42,322 nucleotides of DNA from Betaproteobacteria bacterium. GTDB lineage: Bacteria > Pseudomonadota > Gammaproteobacteria > Burkholderiales > Usitatibacteraceae. The DNA lies in NCBI GenBank assembly GCA_025362705.1, contig JANYFH010000111.1:1-42322 (forward strand), written 5' to 3'. Position numbers and translations under genes: made by a program. The notes beneath the pieces were generated by a model, which saw only the letters and a program-made list of their open reading frames with translations, did no database searches and was not told where the DNA came from. Shown piece after piece: positions 1-8,899 of the stretch. Numbering within the stretch: position 1 is the stretch's first letter; every line of letters starts with the position of its first letter.

Positions 1-429
1 GAAAATGCCGGGATCCTTGATGCGAATGGTGTAAATGCCGAACGCGGTCGCGCGCACGATGCCGAATTCCTTGTCGCGCATCGTTGCAGGTCCTGGCGTG
101 CCCCACTTCATGTCGGTGAATTTTCGCGTCGAGACGAAATACACTTCGGCCTTGAAGGGCGATTCAAAGCCGTATTTCCAACCCTTCAAGGTCGCGAGGA
201 TCGGCATGTTTTGCGTGGTGAGCGTATACATGCCGGGTTTGTAAACGTCGGCAATCTGGCCCTCGTTGATAAACACCGCCATCTGCCCTTCGCGTACGGT
301 GAGCTTGGCCCCGTACTTGATCTCGTTATTCAGCCGCTCAAAACGATAGACAAGCGTGTTGTTTGAATCATCCAGCCATTGGATGATGTCAATTAATTCG
401 CCCGTGAGTTTCTTTACCCAATCAACCAT
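1..429 (-). CDS. SPFH-domain / virion-core-like protein (C-terminus cut by window edge)
   Basis: Open frame of 143 codons from ATG at 429 to the window edge, MVDWVKKLTGELIDIIQWLDDSNNTLVYRFERLNNEIKYGAKLTVREGQMAVFINEGQIADVYKPGMYTLTTQNMP...; AGGAG Shine-Dalgarno upstream. Missing from the ORF track because it has no stop inside the window. Confidence 0.85.
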   Translation of the reverse strand, partial: MVDWVKKLTGELIDIIQWLDDSNNTLVYRFERLNNEIKYGAKLTVREGQMAVFINEGQIADVYKPGMYTLTTQNMPILATLKGWKYGFESPFKAEVYFVSTRKFTDMKWGTPGPATMRDKEFGIVRATAFGIYTIRIKDPGIF

Positions 430-534
430 GTAGTGCTCCTGTTCTGCAAGAAGTCTTAACCACGAAAGCGCGCCGTATTCGGCGCGCAGCTATACTGCAC
501 TGCTACGTTATCACGTTTAATTGTCTACTACACA

Positions 535-1344
535 ATGACTATCTCCCTTCACGCAATCCACATTTATCCTGTCAAGGCGCTCGGCGTGATTTCACTCGCT
601 GAGTCACTTGTTACCCCGCGCGGTTTGCAATACGACCGACGCTTCATGGTAGTTGATCCGCACGACAAGTGCCTGACCCAGCGTGATCACCCGAAGATGG
701 CGACGGTATGGGTTGAAATCAATAATGGCGAGGCAACTTTTTCAGCGCCTGATGTTGAGAGCATTTCATTTCCCGCCACGCCAGGAGTCCTGCCGACGCG
801 CAAAGTGCAGGTGTGGAACAGCGTCGTGCACGCCCATGCCGTGAACGACCAGGTCGATCAATGGCTGTCCTATTATCTGGGCAGCGAGGTACGGCTGGTT
901 TACATGCCCGATTCTGCCGAGCGCCGCGTCGATGCCAACTACGCAACGAACAATGAGGTCGTCAGCTTTGCCGACGGTTACCCGCTGCTGATTGCGTCTC
1001 TCGAGTCGCTCAACGATCTCAATGCGCGCGTTGTCGGCGATGGCGGCGTTGCATTGCCGATGAATCGTTTCCGCCCCAATCTTGTCATCAGCGGTTGCGC
1101 GGCTTATGCGGAAGATCGGCTCGGCGAAATCGTGATCGGTGATGCAACGTTTCGTGCCGTGAAGCCGTGCGCACGTTGTCAGGTGACGACAACCGATCAA
1201 GCTGCGGGCGTGGTGATGGGGCCGGAACCGTTGAAGACTCTTGCCACCTACCGCGACTCACCAAATGGTGTTTTGTTTGGGATGAATTTGATACCCGTCA
1301 GGCTCGGTACGGTACGAGTGGGTGACGTGGTCGCTCTGGCCTGA
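535..1344 (+). CDS. MOSC domain-containing protein (YcbX-like)
   Basis: 269 aa; N-terminal MOSC beta-barrel pattern (IHIYPVKALGVISLAES...GLQYDRRFMVVD) and C-terminal MNRFRPNLVISG...VKPCARCQVTTTDQ motif. Confidence 0.9.
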   Translation: MTISLHAIHIYPVKALGVISLAESLVTPRGLQYDRRFMVVDPHDKCLTQRDHPKMATVWVEINNGEATFSAPDVESISFPATPGVLPTRKVQVWNSVVHAHAVNDQVDQWLSYYLGSEVRLVYMPDSAERRVDANYATNNEVVSFADGYPLLIASLESLNDLNARVVGDGGVALPMNRFRPNLVISGCAAYAEDRLGEIVIGDATFRAVKPCARCQVTTTDQAAGVVMGPEPLKTLATYRDSPNGVLFGMNLIPVRLGTVRVGDVVALA

Positions 1345-1368
1345 TGTCATACCCGCAAAATAATGCCG

Positions 1369-1432
1369 AACTCTAGTACCGGCGCGGATTTCATGGATAT
1401 TTATGCCAGAAAGCCGCACCAGATATAGACTT
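1369..1432. repeat. Intergenic imperfect inverted repeat, family copy 3
   Basis: Left arm AACTCTAGTACCGGCGCG (1369-1386), right arm CGCACCAGATATAGACTT (1415-1432); related to the copies at 12562-12627 and 19970-20035. Confidence 0.5.
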
Positions 1433-1434
1433 TT

Positions 1435-3774
1435 CTATACGGCTTTCTTATGCGGTTTTAACAGGAACGTTGCCAGCGCCGGCAACAAAAAGATCGCGCC
1501 CAACATATTCAGGAAGAACATGAACGCGAGCAAAACACCCATGTCCGCCTGAAATTTCAGCGCCGACATCGCCCATGTGCCAACACCCAGGGTCATCGTC
1601 ACTGCAGTGAAAACCATCGCGGCGCCACGTTCTTTGAGCGCTTCAAAAAAAGCCGCGCCCAGTTCCATGCCTTCTTCGAGATGCACTTCGAGGCGATCGA
1701 ACAGGTAGATGCCGTAGTCAACACCGACACCGACGCCTAACGCAATAACCGGCAGGGTTGATACCTTGAGTCCAATACCCAGCAGCGGCATCAATGCCTC
1801 ACAGAGTATCGACACAATGGCCAGCGGGATCAGAATGCAAAGCGTCGCGCGCAGGCTCCTGAAAGTGGCCCAGCACATCAATAACAGCGCACCGAAAATG
1901 GCAGCGTGCATTTCGTAGCGCGCACTGTCAACGGCTTCATTGGTCGCCGCCGCCACTCCCATGTTGCCGGTGGCGAGTTTGAATTCCAGTTTGTCGCTGT
2001 TGCTTTCCTTAGTGATGTTTTTCACTTCGCTGACCAGGCGTTTCAATGTTTCACCCTGCTGGTCTGTCGTGTTCACCAGCAACTGCATGGCCGAGCAATC
2101 CGGATTCAACAGGCCGGTGGCGGTATCGATCGGTGTCACACTTTGCGCCATCATCGAAGGGTCGCGCGGCAACTGGCGCCACTTGAGATTGCCTTCATTG
2201 AAGCCGGCATTGATGTTGCGCGCAAGACCTGGCAATGACATCACGGACTGCGTGCCTTCGACGTTTTGCATATACCAGTCGAATTTCTCGATGGTCGACA
2301 TGATGTCGTAGTTAGTGCACGCACCTTGCACACCCTTGGTTTGTGCAACTACGCCTAGTGTATTCACGCCGACCGCGAACTTCTGCACGATAACGCCGTT
2401 ATCAACGTTGTAACGCGAAGTGGCGCGTAGTTCAGGCACACCGGAACCGTAATCACCGACTTTGAGGTCGTGCGCTTTCCATAGTCCAAGCGCCAGCACA
2501 ACGGCCGCAATCGCGACAATGACGGTGGCGCGCTTTTTTTGTACGCAGCTCGATGCCGTGTGCCAGATCCGCTCAACGCGATGTTCCTGCGTTACTTCTT
2601 TGCCAAGCGCGCTCTTCGACATGGAAAGATAGGAGAGCAGGATGGGCAATAACATTTTATTGGTGATGATCATCCACGCTACACCCAGCGATGCCGTGAT
2701 ACCGAGCTCGCGCACGATGTCGATCGGGATCAGCATGATCACAGCAAAGCCGAGCACATTGGTTACCAGCGCCAGCGTGCCGGGAATAAAAATAGTGGCA
2801 AACGAATGCTTGGCCGCGGTAAGGCTGTCAGCCCCACCTATAACCTCGTGCTCCCACGATTTGGTCATTTGCACTGCGTGCGAAACACCGATGGAAAATA
2901 TCAGGAATGGCACCAGAATCGACAGGGGATCGATACCGAAGCCGATGATAGGCAACGTCCCCAGCAACCACAACACCGGCATCATCGCAACGACCAGTGC
3001 GACCAGCGTTAATTTCAGATCTTTCACGAACCAAAGCATCAGCACCGCCGTAATGACGAATGCGATCAGGAAAAACATGATCACACCGCGCGCACCCGCA
3101 GAGATGTCGCCTACCGCTTTGGCAAAACCGATGACGTGAATGCTGTGGTTCGGCCCTTCGTACTTGGCGCGCAATTCGTCGAGCTTGTTCGACAAATCAA
3201 AATAATTGAGCTTCTCGATCCGGCCTCCGTCCTTCGGGATCGCTTCCAGCAAGCCGGCCATCACCAGCGCGCCGGTGAAGTCGGTGGCAACGGTACGACC
3301 GATCTCGTTGGATTTTTGCACGTTGCCGCGCACAATGATCATGTCGGCCGACGTGCCCTGGAAGGTGGCGGGGATGACATTACCACCGGCGAAACCCTCT
3401 TCAACGACCTCGATGAATCTGGTGTTAGGTGTGAACAGCGAACGCACGCTGGGTTTGTCGACCCCTTCGAGCGCCATGATGTCGTTGGTTAAGGCTTTCA
3501 GTTTGGCCATGAACTCCGGGTTGTAGATATCACCCTGCTTCTGCACCAGCGCAATGGCGATCCGGTTGGCACCACCGAACACGGTTTCATATTCCTTGTA
3601 CACCTTCATGTACGGATGCTTCAACGGCACCATCTTGTTGAAGCCCGCATCGACCTTCAACTGGCTCGCGGAAATGGCGAAACCGACCGTGACAAAAGCA
3701 AAAACAATCAGCCAAATCTTGCGATTATTGAAAATGATTGCGGAAAATTTTTCGATGAGTTTTTGTAAGTTCAT
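1435..3774 (-). CDS. MMPL/RND-family transporter (HpnN-like lipid exporter type)
   Basis: 779 aa with two repeated multi-TM halves (FFLIAFVITAVLMLWFV..., LGVGVGVDYGIYLFDRL...) separated by large periplasmic loops. Confidence 0.9.
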   Translation of the reverse strand: MNLQKLIEKFSAIIFNNRKIWLIVFAFVTVGFAISASQLKVDAGFNKMVPLKHPYMKVYKEYETVFGGANRIAIALVQKQGDIYNPEFMAKLKALTNDIMALEGVDKPSVRSLFTPNTRFIEVVEEGFAGGNVIPATFQGTSADMIIVRGNVQKSNEIGRTVATDFTGALVMAGLLEAIPKDGGRIEKLNYFDLSNKLDELRAKYEGPNHSIHVIGFAKAVGDISAGARGVIMFFLIAFVITAVLMLWFVKDLKLTLVALVVAMMPVLWLLGTLPIIGFGIDPLSILVPFLIFSIGVSHAVQMTKSWEHEVIGGADSLTAAKHSFATIFIPGTLALVTNVLGFAVIMLIPIDIVRELGITASLGVAWMIITNKMLLPILLSYLSMSKSALGKEVTQEHRVERIWHTASSCVQKKRATVIVAIAAVVLALGLWKAHDLKVGDYGSGVPELRATSRYNVDNGVIVQKFAVGVNTLGVVAQTKGVQGACTNYDIMSTIEKFDWYMQNVEGTQSVMSLPGLARNINAGFNEGNLKWRQLPRDPSMMAQSVTPIDTATGLLNPDCSAMQLLVNTTDQQGETLKRLVSEVKNITKESNSDKLEFKLATGNMGVAAATNEAVDSARYEMHAAIFGALLLMCWATFRSLRATLCILIPLAIVSILCEALMPLLGIGLKVSTLPVIALGVGVGVDYGIYLFDRLEVHLEEGMELGAAFFEALKERGAAMVFTAVTMTLGVGTWAMSALKFQADMGVLLAFMFFLNMLGAIFLLPALATFLLKPHKKAV

Positions 3775-3828
3775 GGCGCGCTCAATTGGTGAGACTACAA
3801 GTGGTGTCAGCGGAAATTCTGTGGCCGT

Positions 3829-4929
3829 CTATTGCTTGGCAGGTGCAGCCGCAGCGAACAGCACCTCGCGCACCCCCGCTTCGCCGATCAGCAACAACGC
3901 GTTTGGCGCGCCCAGCAGAGGAGCAGAAAGCGCTTTGGTTGATCCGGATGACAGCGGAGAGAACGACTCGCCGTTATCTCGTGATACCAGCACCGTTCCG
4001 GAAAGCCCCGCCAGCACGAGTGCGCCATCGGGTAGACGGGTAGAACCCATCAGCGACGCAACCGATTTGTTTTCAATCTGCTTCCAATTATTCAACGACG
4101 GATCGGTACTACGATAAATTCTGCCGCGCAATCCGTAGATAAGCACTGCTCCGTCCTTTGCCTGAATCGCGCCAAAAAAGGAGCCCTTGTATGGTGACGC
4201 GATCTTTATCCAGGTCTTGCCACCATCGTCGGATTTGGCAAGCATGCCCGCTTCACCCGCAACAAACAGTTTATTTTCTCCGAGTTTCACAATAGCGTTC
4301 AGATGTTTGTCAGCATCGCCACCTTTGCCCCCTGCGTCGTCATCTACGGCCTTTTTATTGCCAACACTCTCGTATTTGCCTTTCTTGGACGTACTAACCT
4401 GAGCCGCCGTTTTCGGGGGGGCGAACATCGTGCGCATGCCCCAGACCTTACCGCCATCGGTGGTCGCGTAGAACGCACCGTATGCGCCTACAGCAAAGCC
4501 CGTATTGGCGTCGACGAAGGTAACATCCATCAACGGTTTTTGATCCTCTGCTGCTGAAAAGGCTTTAACCCACGACTCACCCCGATCAGTCGAGGTAAGA
4601 ATGGTGCTGTCGTGACCCACCGCCCAGCCGACCTTGTCATCAAGGAAATACACCGCTGTCAGCAACGGTGTATTCGGCGGTGTCATGGCGCGCTGCCACG
4701 ACTCGCCGTTGCTGTCAGAGTAAACGATATAGCCACGATCCCCGACGGCCACCACGCGGTTGCCAATGCGGGTGGCATCGGTCAATAGCAGACGGGACAT
4801 CGTTTGTTTGGTGAGTGGCCCAGACACGGGCATCACGGCAGGATTGATTTGTGCGCGCACATCGAACGACACGCAGGTGGTTAGCACCACGCCTGCAACA
4901 ATGGCGGCAAGTACAATGAATTTTGTCAT
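3829..4929 (-). CDS. YCF48/BNR-repeat beta-propeller protein, exported
   Basis: 366 aa; signal peptide; repeated SxDxGxSW / TxDxGxTW motifs (YSDSNGESWQRA, TSTDRGESWVKA, TTDGGKVWG, SDDGGKTWIKI, SRDNGESF). Confidence 0.9.
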   Translation of the reverse strand: MTKFIVLAAIVAGVVLTTCVSFDVRAQINPAVMPVSGPLTKQTMSRLLLTDATRIGNRVVAVGDRGYIVYSDSNGESWQRAMTPPNTPLLTAVYFLDDKVGWAVGHDSTILTSTDRGESWVKAFSAAEDQKPLMDVTFVDANTGFAVGAYGAFYATTDGGKVWGMRTMFAPPKTAAQVSTSKKGKYESVGNKKAVDDDAGGKGGDADKHLNAIVKLGENKLFVAGEAGMLAKSDDGGKTWIKIASPYKGSFFGAIQAKDGAVLIYGLRGRIYRSTDPSLNNWKQIENKSVASLMGSTRLPDGALVLAGLSGTVLVSRDNGESFSPLSSGSTKALSAPLLGAPNALLLIGEAGVREVLFAAAAPAKQ

Positions 4930-5036
4930 GTGAATACAGCCTCGGCGAACAGTGAGCGGTGAGCGACGTTGAATGCAGATCGATTATTGAATTGCCGACT
5001 CTGTGGCGTCAATCGAAAAAGCCGCCTCCAAAAACA

Positions 5037-5065
5037 ATTCGGGGACAAAATAATTGTCCCCGAAT
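5037..5065 (-). terminator. Perfect 12-bp stem hairpin between the DUF1329 and YCF48-like genes, terminator-like on the minus strand
   Basis: attcggggacaa-aataa-ttgtccccgaat; read on the minus strand the stem is followed by TTGTTTTTGG. Confidence 0.6.
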
Positions 5066-5103
5066 ATTTACAGCCTGAAATACGCTAGATCTTCACCTTC
5101 CAA

Positions 5104-6477
5104 TCAACGCGTACCCAGATTGCGCAGGTTTTGCGGAGTGTAGTCGGCAGCAGTGCGCTTGATCGGCTGATAGATGACTTTCTCTTCCGAACGCAGGCCC
5201 ATCGCGATGTAGCGACGCGACTGAAGGTCATGGTGTACTTCGATCGTGCCAAACCACATCGGGACGTCGTACCAGTTCTCGCTGTGCTGCTCGGAGAAAC
5301 GCCACAATTGTCCGCGACCATCATATTTGTCGATCAGCACAACGTTCCAGCTATCTTCGTCGATGTAAAAGGTACGGCGCGCGTAGATGTGCGAGGTGCC
5401 AGCCTTCAACGTCGCATCCACCACCCAAACGCGATGCAGTTCATAGCGTGCCAGATCCTGGTTCAAGTGGCCCGGGCGTAGCAGATCGCCATACTTAAGC
5501 TTCGGATCCGTCATGCGATACGAGTTGTAGGGAATATACATTTCTCTCTTGCCGACCAGCTTCCATTCATAGCGATCAGTCGCACCGTTGTACATGCCGA
5601 AGTCGTCATTGGTACGTAGTCCGTCAGCAGCAGTACCGGGGTTGTCGTACGCCACGTTTGGCGCCAGACGCACGCGACGCTGTCCAGGGTTATACGTCCA
5701 CGCCGAACGCGGCTCCTTTGCCTGGTCAACGGTCTCGTGTACTAATAGAATCTGTCCGGCAAGGCGCGCTGGTGCAGTGGTGACTTGCAAATAATTGAGA
5801 ACCTTGTTGGGCTCGCGTTGCGCCGCTGTTTTCGACAGGTTGCCATATTGCAAATCATATTCGTACTCAAATTTCACGAGTGCAAAATCGCCAGTTGCAG
5901 TAACTGCAGCCTGTGCCCAGTTTTGGGCGAAAGTGTCACCCTTGTAATGCAAGATCATGTTCCAGATTGCTTCATTGCCGTCCTTGGGGATGGGAAACGG
6001 AACTCCGCCCGTGCAACCGACAACGCCGTTGCCACCGGTCGCAAGCTTGGCTTTGGCAGCACACTCTTTGGTTTCCTTGTAGTTTCCTTCCGGGTACGCC
6101 GCCGTGCGGCGCGTGGCGAAAACATTCAACTTGTAGGTTGGATACTGCTTCAGCATGGCCATCTGACCCGGCGAAAGATTGTCCTTGTATTTGTCGGCCG
6201 TCGCAGCCGTGATTGTAAACAGCGCCTTGTCAGTCGGGAACGGATCGGGATAAGTGCCTCCCGTTTTGAATGCCAAACCCGCCGGTACCTTAGTGATGCC
6301 GCCATCCCATGCGGGGATGGTGCCTGCAGCATTTCCGGCTTTCTCCGCGCCCATGGGTGTCAGTGTGGTGCCGAGTTTCGCCAGGTCGCTTGCGCCAAGC
6401 TCGGCATAGGCTCCGACCGAAATGGCCAGAGCCCCTACCGTGGCCGATGCCAACATCGTCAATCGTTTCACGTTCAT
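5104..6477 (-). CDS. DUF1329 domain-containing periplasmic protein
   Basis: 457 aa; signal peptide ending AYA; family-typical N-terminus (LGTTLTPMGAEKAGN..GTIPAWDGGITKVP) and C-terminal RRFYIDEDSW region. Confidence 0.92.
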   Translation of the reverse strand: MNVKRLTMLASATVGALAISVGAYAELGASDLAKLGTTLTPMGAEKAGNAAGTIPAWDGGITKVPAGLAFKTGGTYPDPFPTDKALFTITAATADKYKDNLSPGQMAMLKQYPTYKLNVFATRRTAAYPEGNYKETKECAAKAKLATGGNGVVGCTGGVPFPIPKDGNEAIWNMILHYKGDTFAQNWAQAAVTATGDFALVKFEYEYDLQYGNLSKTAAQREPNKVLNYLQVTTAPARLAGQILLVHETVDQAKEPRSAWTYNPGQRRVRLAPNVAYDNPGTAADGLRTNDDFGMYNGATDRYEWKLVGKREMYIPYNSYRMTDPKLKYGDLLRPGHLNQDLARYELHRVWVVDATLKAGTSHIYARRTFYIDEDSWNVVLIDKYDGRGQLWRFSEQHSENWYDVPMWFGTIEVHHDLQSRRYIAMGLRSEEKVIYQPIKRTAADYTPQNLRNLGTR

Positions 6478-6619
6478 GTTTCCTCCAGATAGTTATCGTA
6501 ATTCTTTGCAAAATCCTGATTTCAAACGCCAGCCATTGTCTGTTGCAATGATCCAACGTTGACGATGGTTAGCCGCCGACTCCTGGGTTTGGAATTCGGC
6601 GGACTTTCCAGAACTCGGG

Positions 6620-8599
6620 CTAGAACGAGTAAGACACTACAAACGAGTAGAAATCACGGTCCTTGATCGGGTTAGCGCTGGAACAGAAGTTAGCGCCCTG
6701 TCCCGCAATGCCCAACGCGGGTATACCAGTGATCTGCGGGGAAAGCGAAGTTTGCCCGGCATTGGTGACCTGATCGGTACCACAGAACACTCTTCCACCG
6801 AAGAACGTGTTGTAGGAAATGTCGAAACTCAAGCGTCGCTGAAACTCAAGGTTGGCGCCGACCGAAACCGATTTCACTCCCTCGTTAAACGTCTGCGACA
6901 CACCCTTCACGTCATGACTGAAGGCAACACGTGGCGCCAGATTGCCGCCGAACAGCGCGTTGGCGTAATCAAGGCGCCCGACCAAACGGTAACCCCAGGA
7001 ATTTTCAGTTGTGTAACCGCCTGGCTGCACCGACCCCGCCTGTCCCGCTACGGCACCTTCAGCCGTCGCTGGCAGACCAGCCGCCGGGCCGCTGAATTTC
7101 TGGCCGTTGGTCAGTCCGTTGTACTTGGTATAACCGATCTCACCAACAACCACGCCCTGATCAGAGTGGAATATGTTCGGGAACGATTTGGTAGCCGTCA
7201 TCTGGAACTGCGTCTGCTTGACGCGACGCCAGCCGGTGATCTCCGTACCATTGGGAACCAAAGCCGCCGCAGAAGCACCGAAAGGGTTCGTCGCACTAAC
7301 CGTTCCAGGAATAGTCGCAAAACCAGTCACCAGATTTGGTGCGCTCAGAACAGCAAGAATCACCTCCGCGCTGGCTAGTTGCAAAGGCTGATTGGGACGG
7401 TACGAAACTTCACCTTGCAAGGCAATCCCGGCCGGCCCCTGCGTGTTAAATGAGAAGCCGTACATTTTGATGTCTTCCGGATACTCAACGAAATAACTCG
7501 CGGTACCCGTATGACCCACGGCTGCCGCCAACGGCCCGCCCGTTACGATGGATGTCGGCGTACCTTTCACGCCAGAGAGCACTGGAGTACGGCTATGGTA
7601 ATTCACGAAATAAGTGCCGAATTCGGTGTTGTTCAATTCCGTGGCGAGATAGCGAAATGCCGCGCCATATTGGCCGGTATCCTTGGCATTGCGATCTGCG
7701 GTGCGCGGCACCCATACCGCAGCGGCTGGATCAAATGGACCGTAACCCAACAACTGCGTCGTTGGGAACGCAGGGGATGTTGGCGGCACCAGGTTAGTTG
7801 GCTTTTGATGGAACAAATCCTTGCGCCGACCGAAACTGACAATTATCTCCGTGGAATCATCCGACGCCGAATCGTTATTGCTGAAATACGAACCTCTCGG
7901 GTCAAGCTTGAATTTGTCGTGGTTGAACAGCATGAAGGTTTCCAGGCTGGCCTGTTTGGTCAATTCAAATGAAGCGTAGAGCGTACTGGTCGGAATGAAT
8001 GCCTCTTTGAGTTCTGAGCCAGGAACACGCAGCTTGGAAACATCCACCGCGTTGATTATATTGATACCGTTCGGAATGAATGTCGATTCACCCCAGGAAA
8101 TCACCTGCTTACCCGCACGAACGTTGATGTTTTTATCGCCGAATTCAAATGTGCGCGCAACGAAGGCATCGAGAAACTTCGCATCTTCGGCGAGACGATC
8201 CCGACCGATCGGACCGAGGCTGTTGGCTCTGCGGGCTTCCGTGTCGACAAAGTATGAACCGCGCACCAGCATGCTCCAGCCGTCGTACTTGCCGGATAGC
8301 TCGTGGGTACCCTTCAGCAATTGTGAGAACGGACGGTTCTTCGCGTAAAAGCGGTCGCCATCGTCTTCATTCGTGGAACGCGACGTACCGCCGTTGGCAA
8401 TACCGATCAGGCTCGGGTCGATCTTGTCAGCTCGTACCGAGATGCCATATGAAAATGTCGAATCAAAGCTGCCTGTAAAGCCATTATCGTAGCTGAACTG
8501 TCCGGCATTGGCGGTACCTGTGAGCGCTAATGCCACGGCGATTGCCGACGCTTTCAGCACGGGCGAGAGTGCGCAAGCGCTCTTGGATAAATTCCTCAT
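6620..8599 (-). CDS. DUF1302 domain-containing outer-membrane protein
   Basis: 659 aa; signal peptide ending ANA; family-typical region RAGKQVISWGESTFIPNGINIINAVDVSKLRVPGSELKEAFIPTSTLYASFELT; C-terminal aromatic residue (SFVVSYSF). Confidence 0.92.
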   Translation of the reverse strand: MRNLSKSACALSPVLKASAIAVALALTGTANAGQFSYDNGFTGSFDSTFSYGISVRADKIDPSLIGIANGGTSRSTNEDDGDRFYAKNRPFSQLLKGTHELSGKYDGWSMLVRGSYFVDTEARRANSLGPIGRDRLAEDAKFLDAFVARTFEFGDKNINVRAGKQVISWGESTFIPNGINIINAVDVSKLRVPGSELKEAFIPTSTLYASFELTKQASLETFMLFNHDKFKLDPRGSYFSNNDSASDDSTEIIVSFGRRKDLFHQKPTNLVPPTSPAFPTTQLLGYGPFDPAAAVWVPRTADRNAKDTGQYGAAFRYLATELNNTEFGTYFVNYHSRTPVLSGVKGTPTSIVTGGPLAAAVGHTGTASYFVEYPEDIKMYGFSFNTQGPAGIALQGEVSYRPNQPLQLASAEVILAVLSAPNLVTGFATIPGTVSATNPFGASAAALVPNGTEITGWRRVKQTQFQMTATKSFPNIFHSDQGVVVGEIGYTKYNGLTNGQKFSGPAAGLPATAEGAVAGQAGSVQPGGYTTENSWGYRLVGRLDYANALFGGNLAPRVAFSHDVKGVSQTFNEGVKSVSVGANLEFQRRLSFDISYNTFFGGRVFCGTDQVTNAGQTSLSPQITGIPALGIAGQGANFCSSANPIKDRDFYSFVVSYSF

Positions 8600-8899
8600 C
8601 TGATGCTCTCCTCAAGGGTGGTATTGAAACTTATATTCGGCGATAACCTGGCTGCCAGTTACAGTCATTCGACTGACATTCATACCAAGATCACCATCTT
8701 TTAATTACTGTACAGGAAAATGTTTGCGTACAGGCAAATTACGGGTTGTGCAGTGCAGCGTAAAAATTGGTGCCGCTGTCTATAACAAATCAATTACAGC
8801 ATGGCTACGCCAATGCCCTAGCGGAAATGCGCACGACTTGCCTTTGCAGCACCGATGCAGGCTCTGCGCAGACCGTTGTTTTTATACAACGTCGAGGGC

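Noticed and set aside
5785-6492. 235-aa plus-strand ORF opposite the DUF1329 gene
   Set aside because: Antisense to a secure gene call, no domain recognised.
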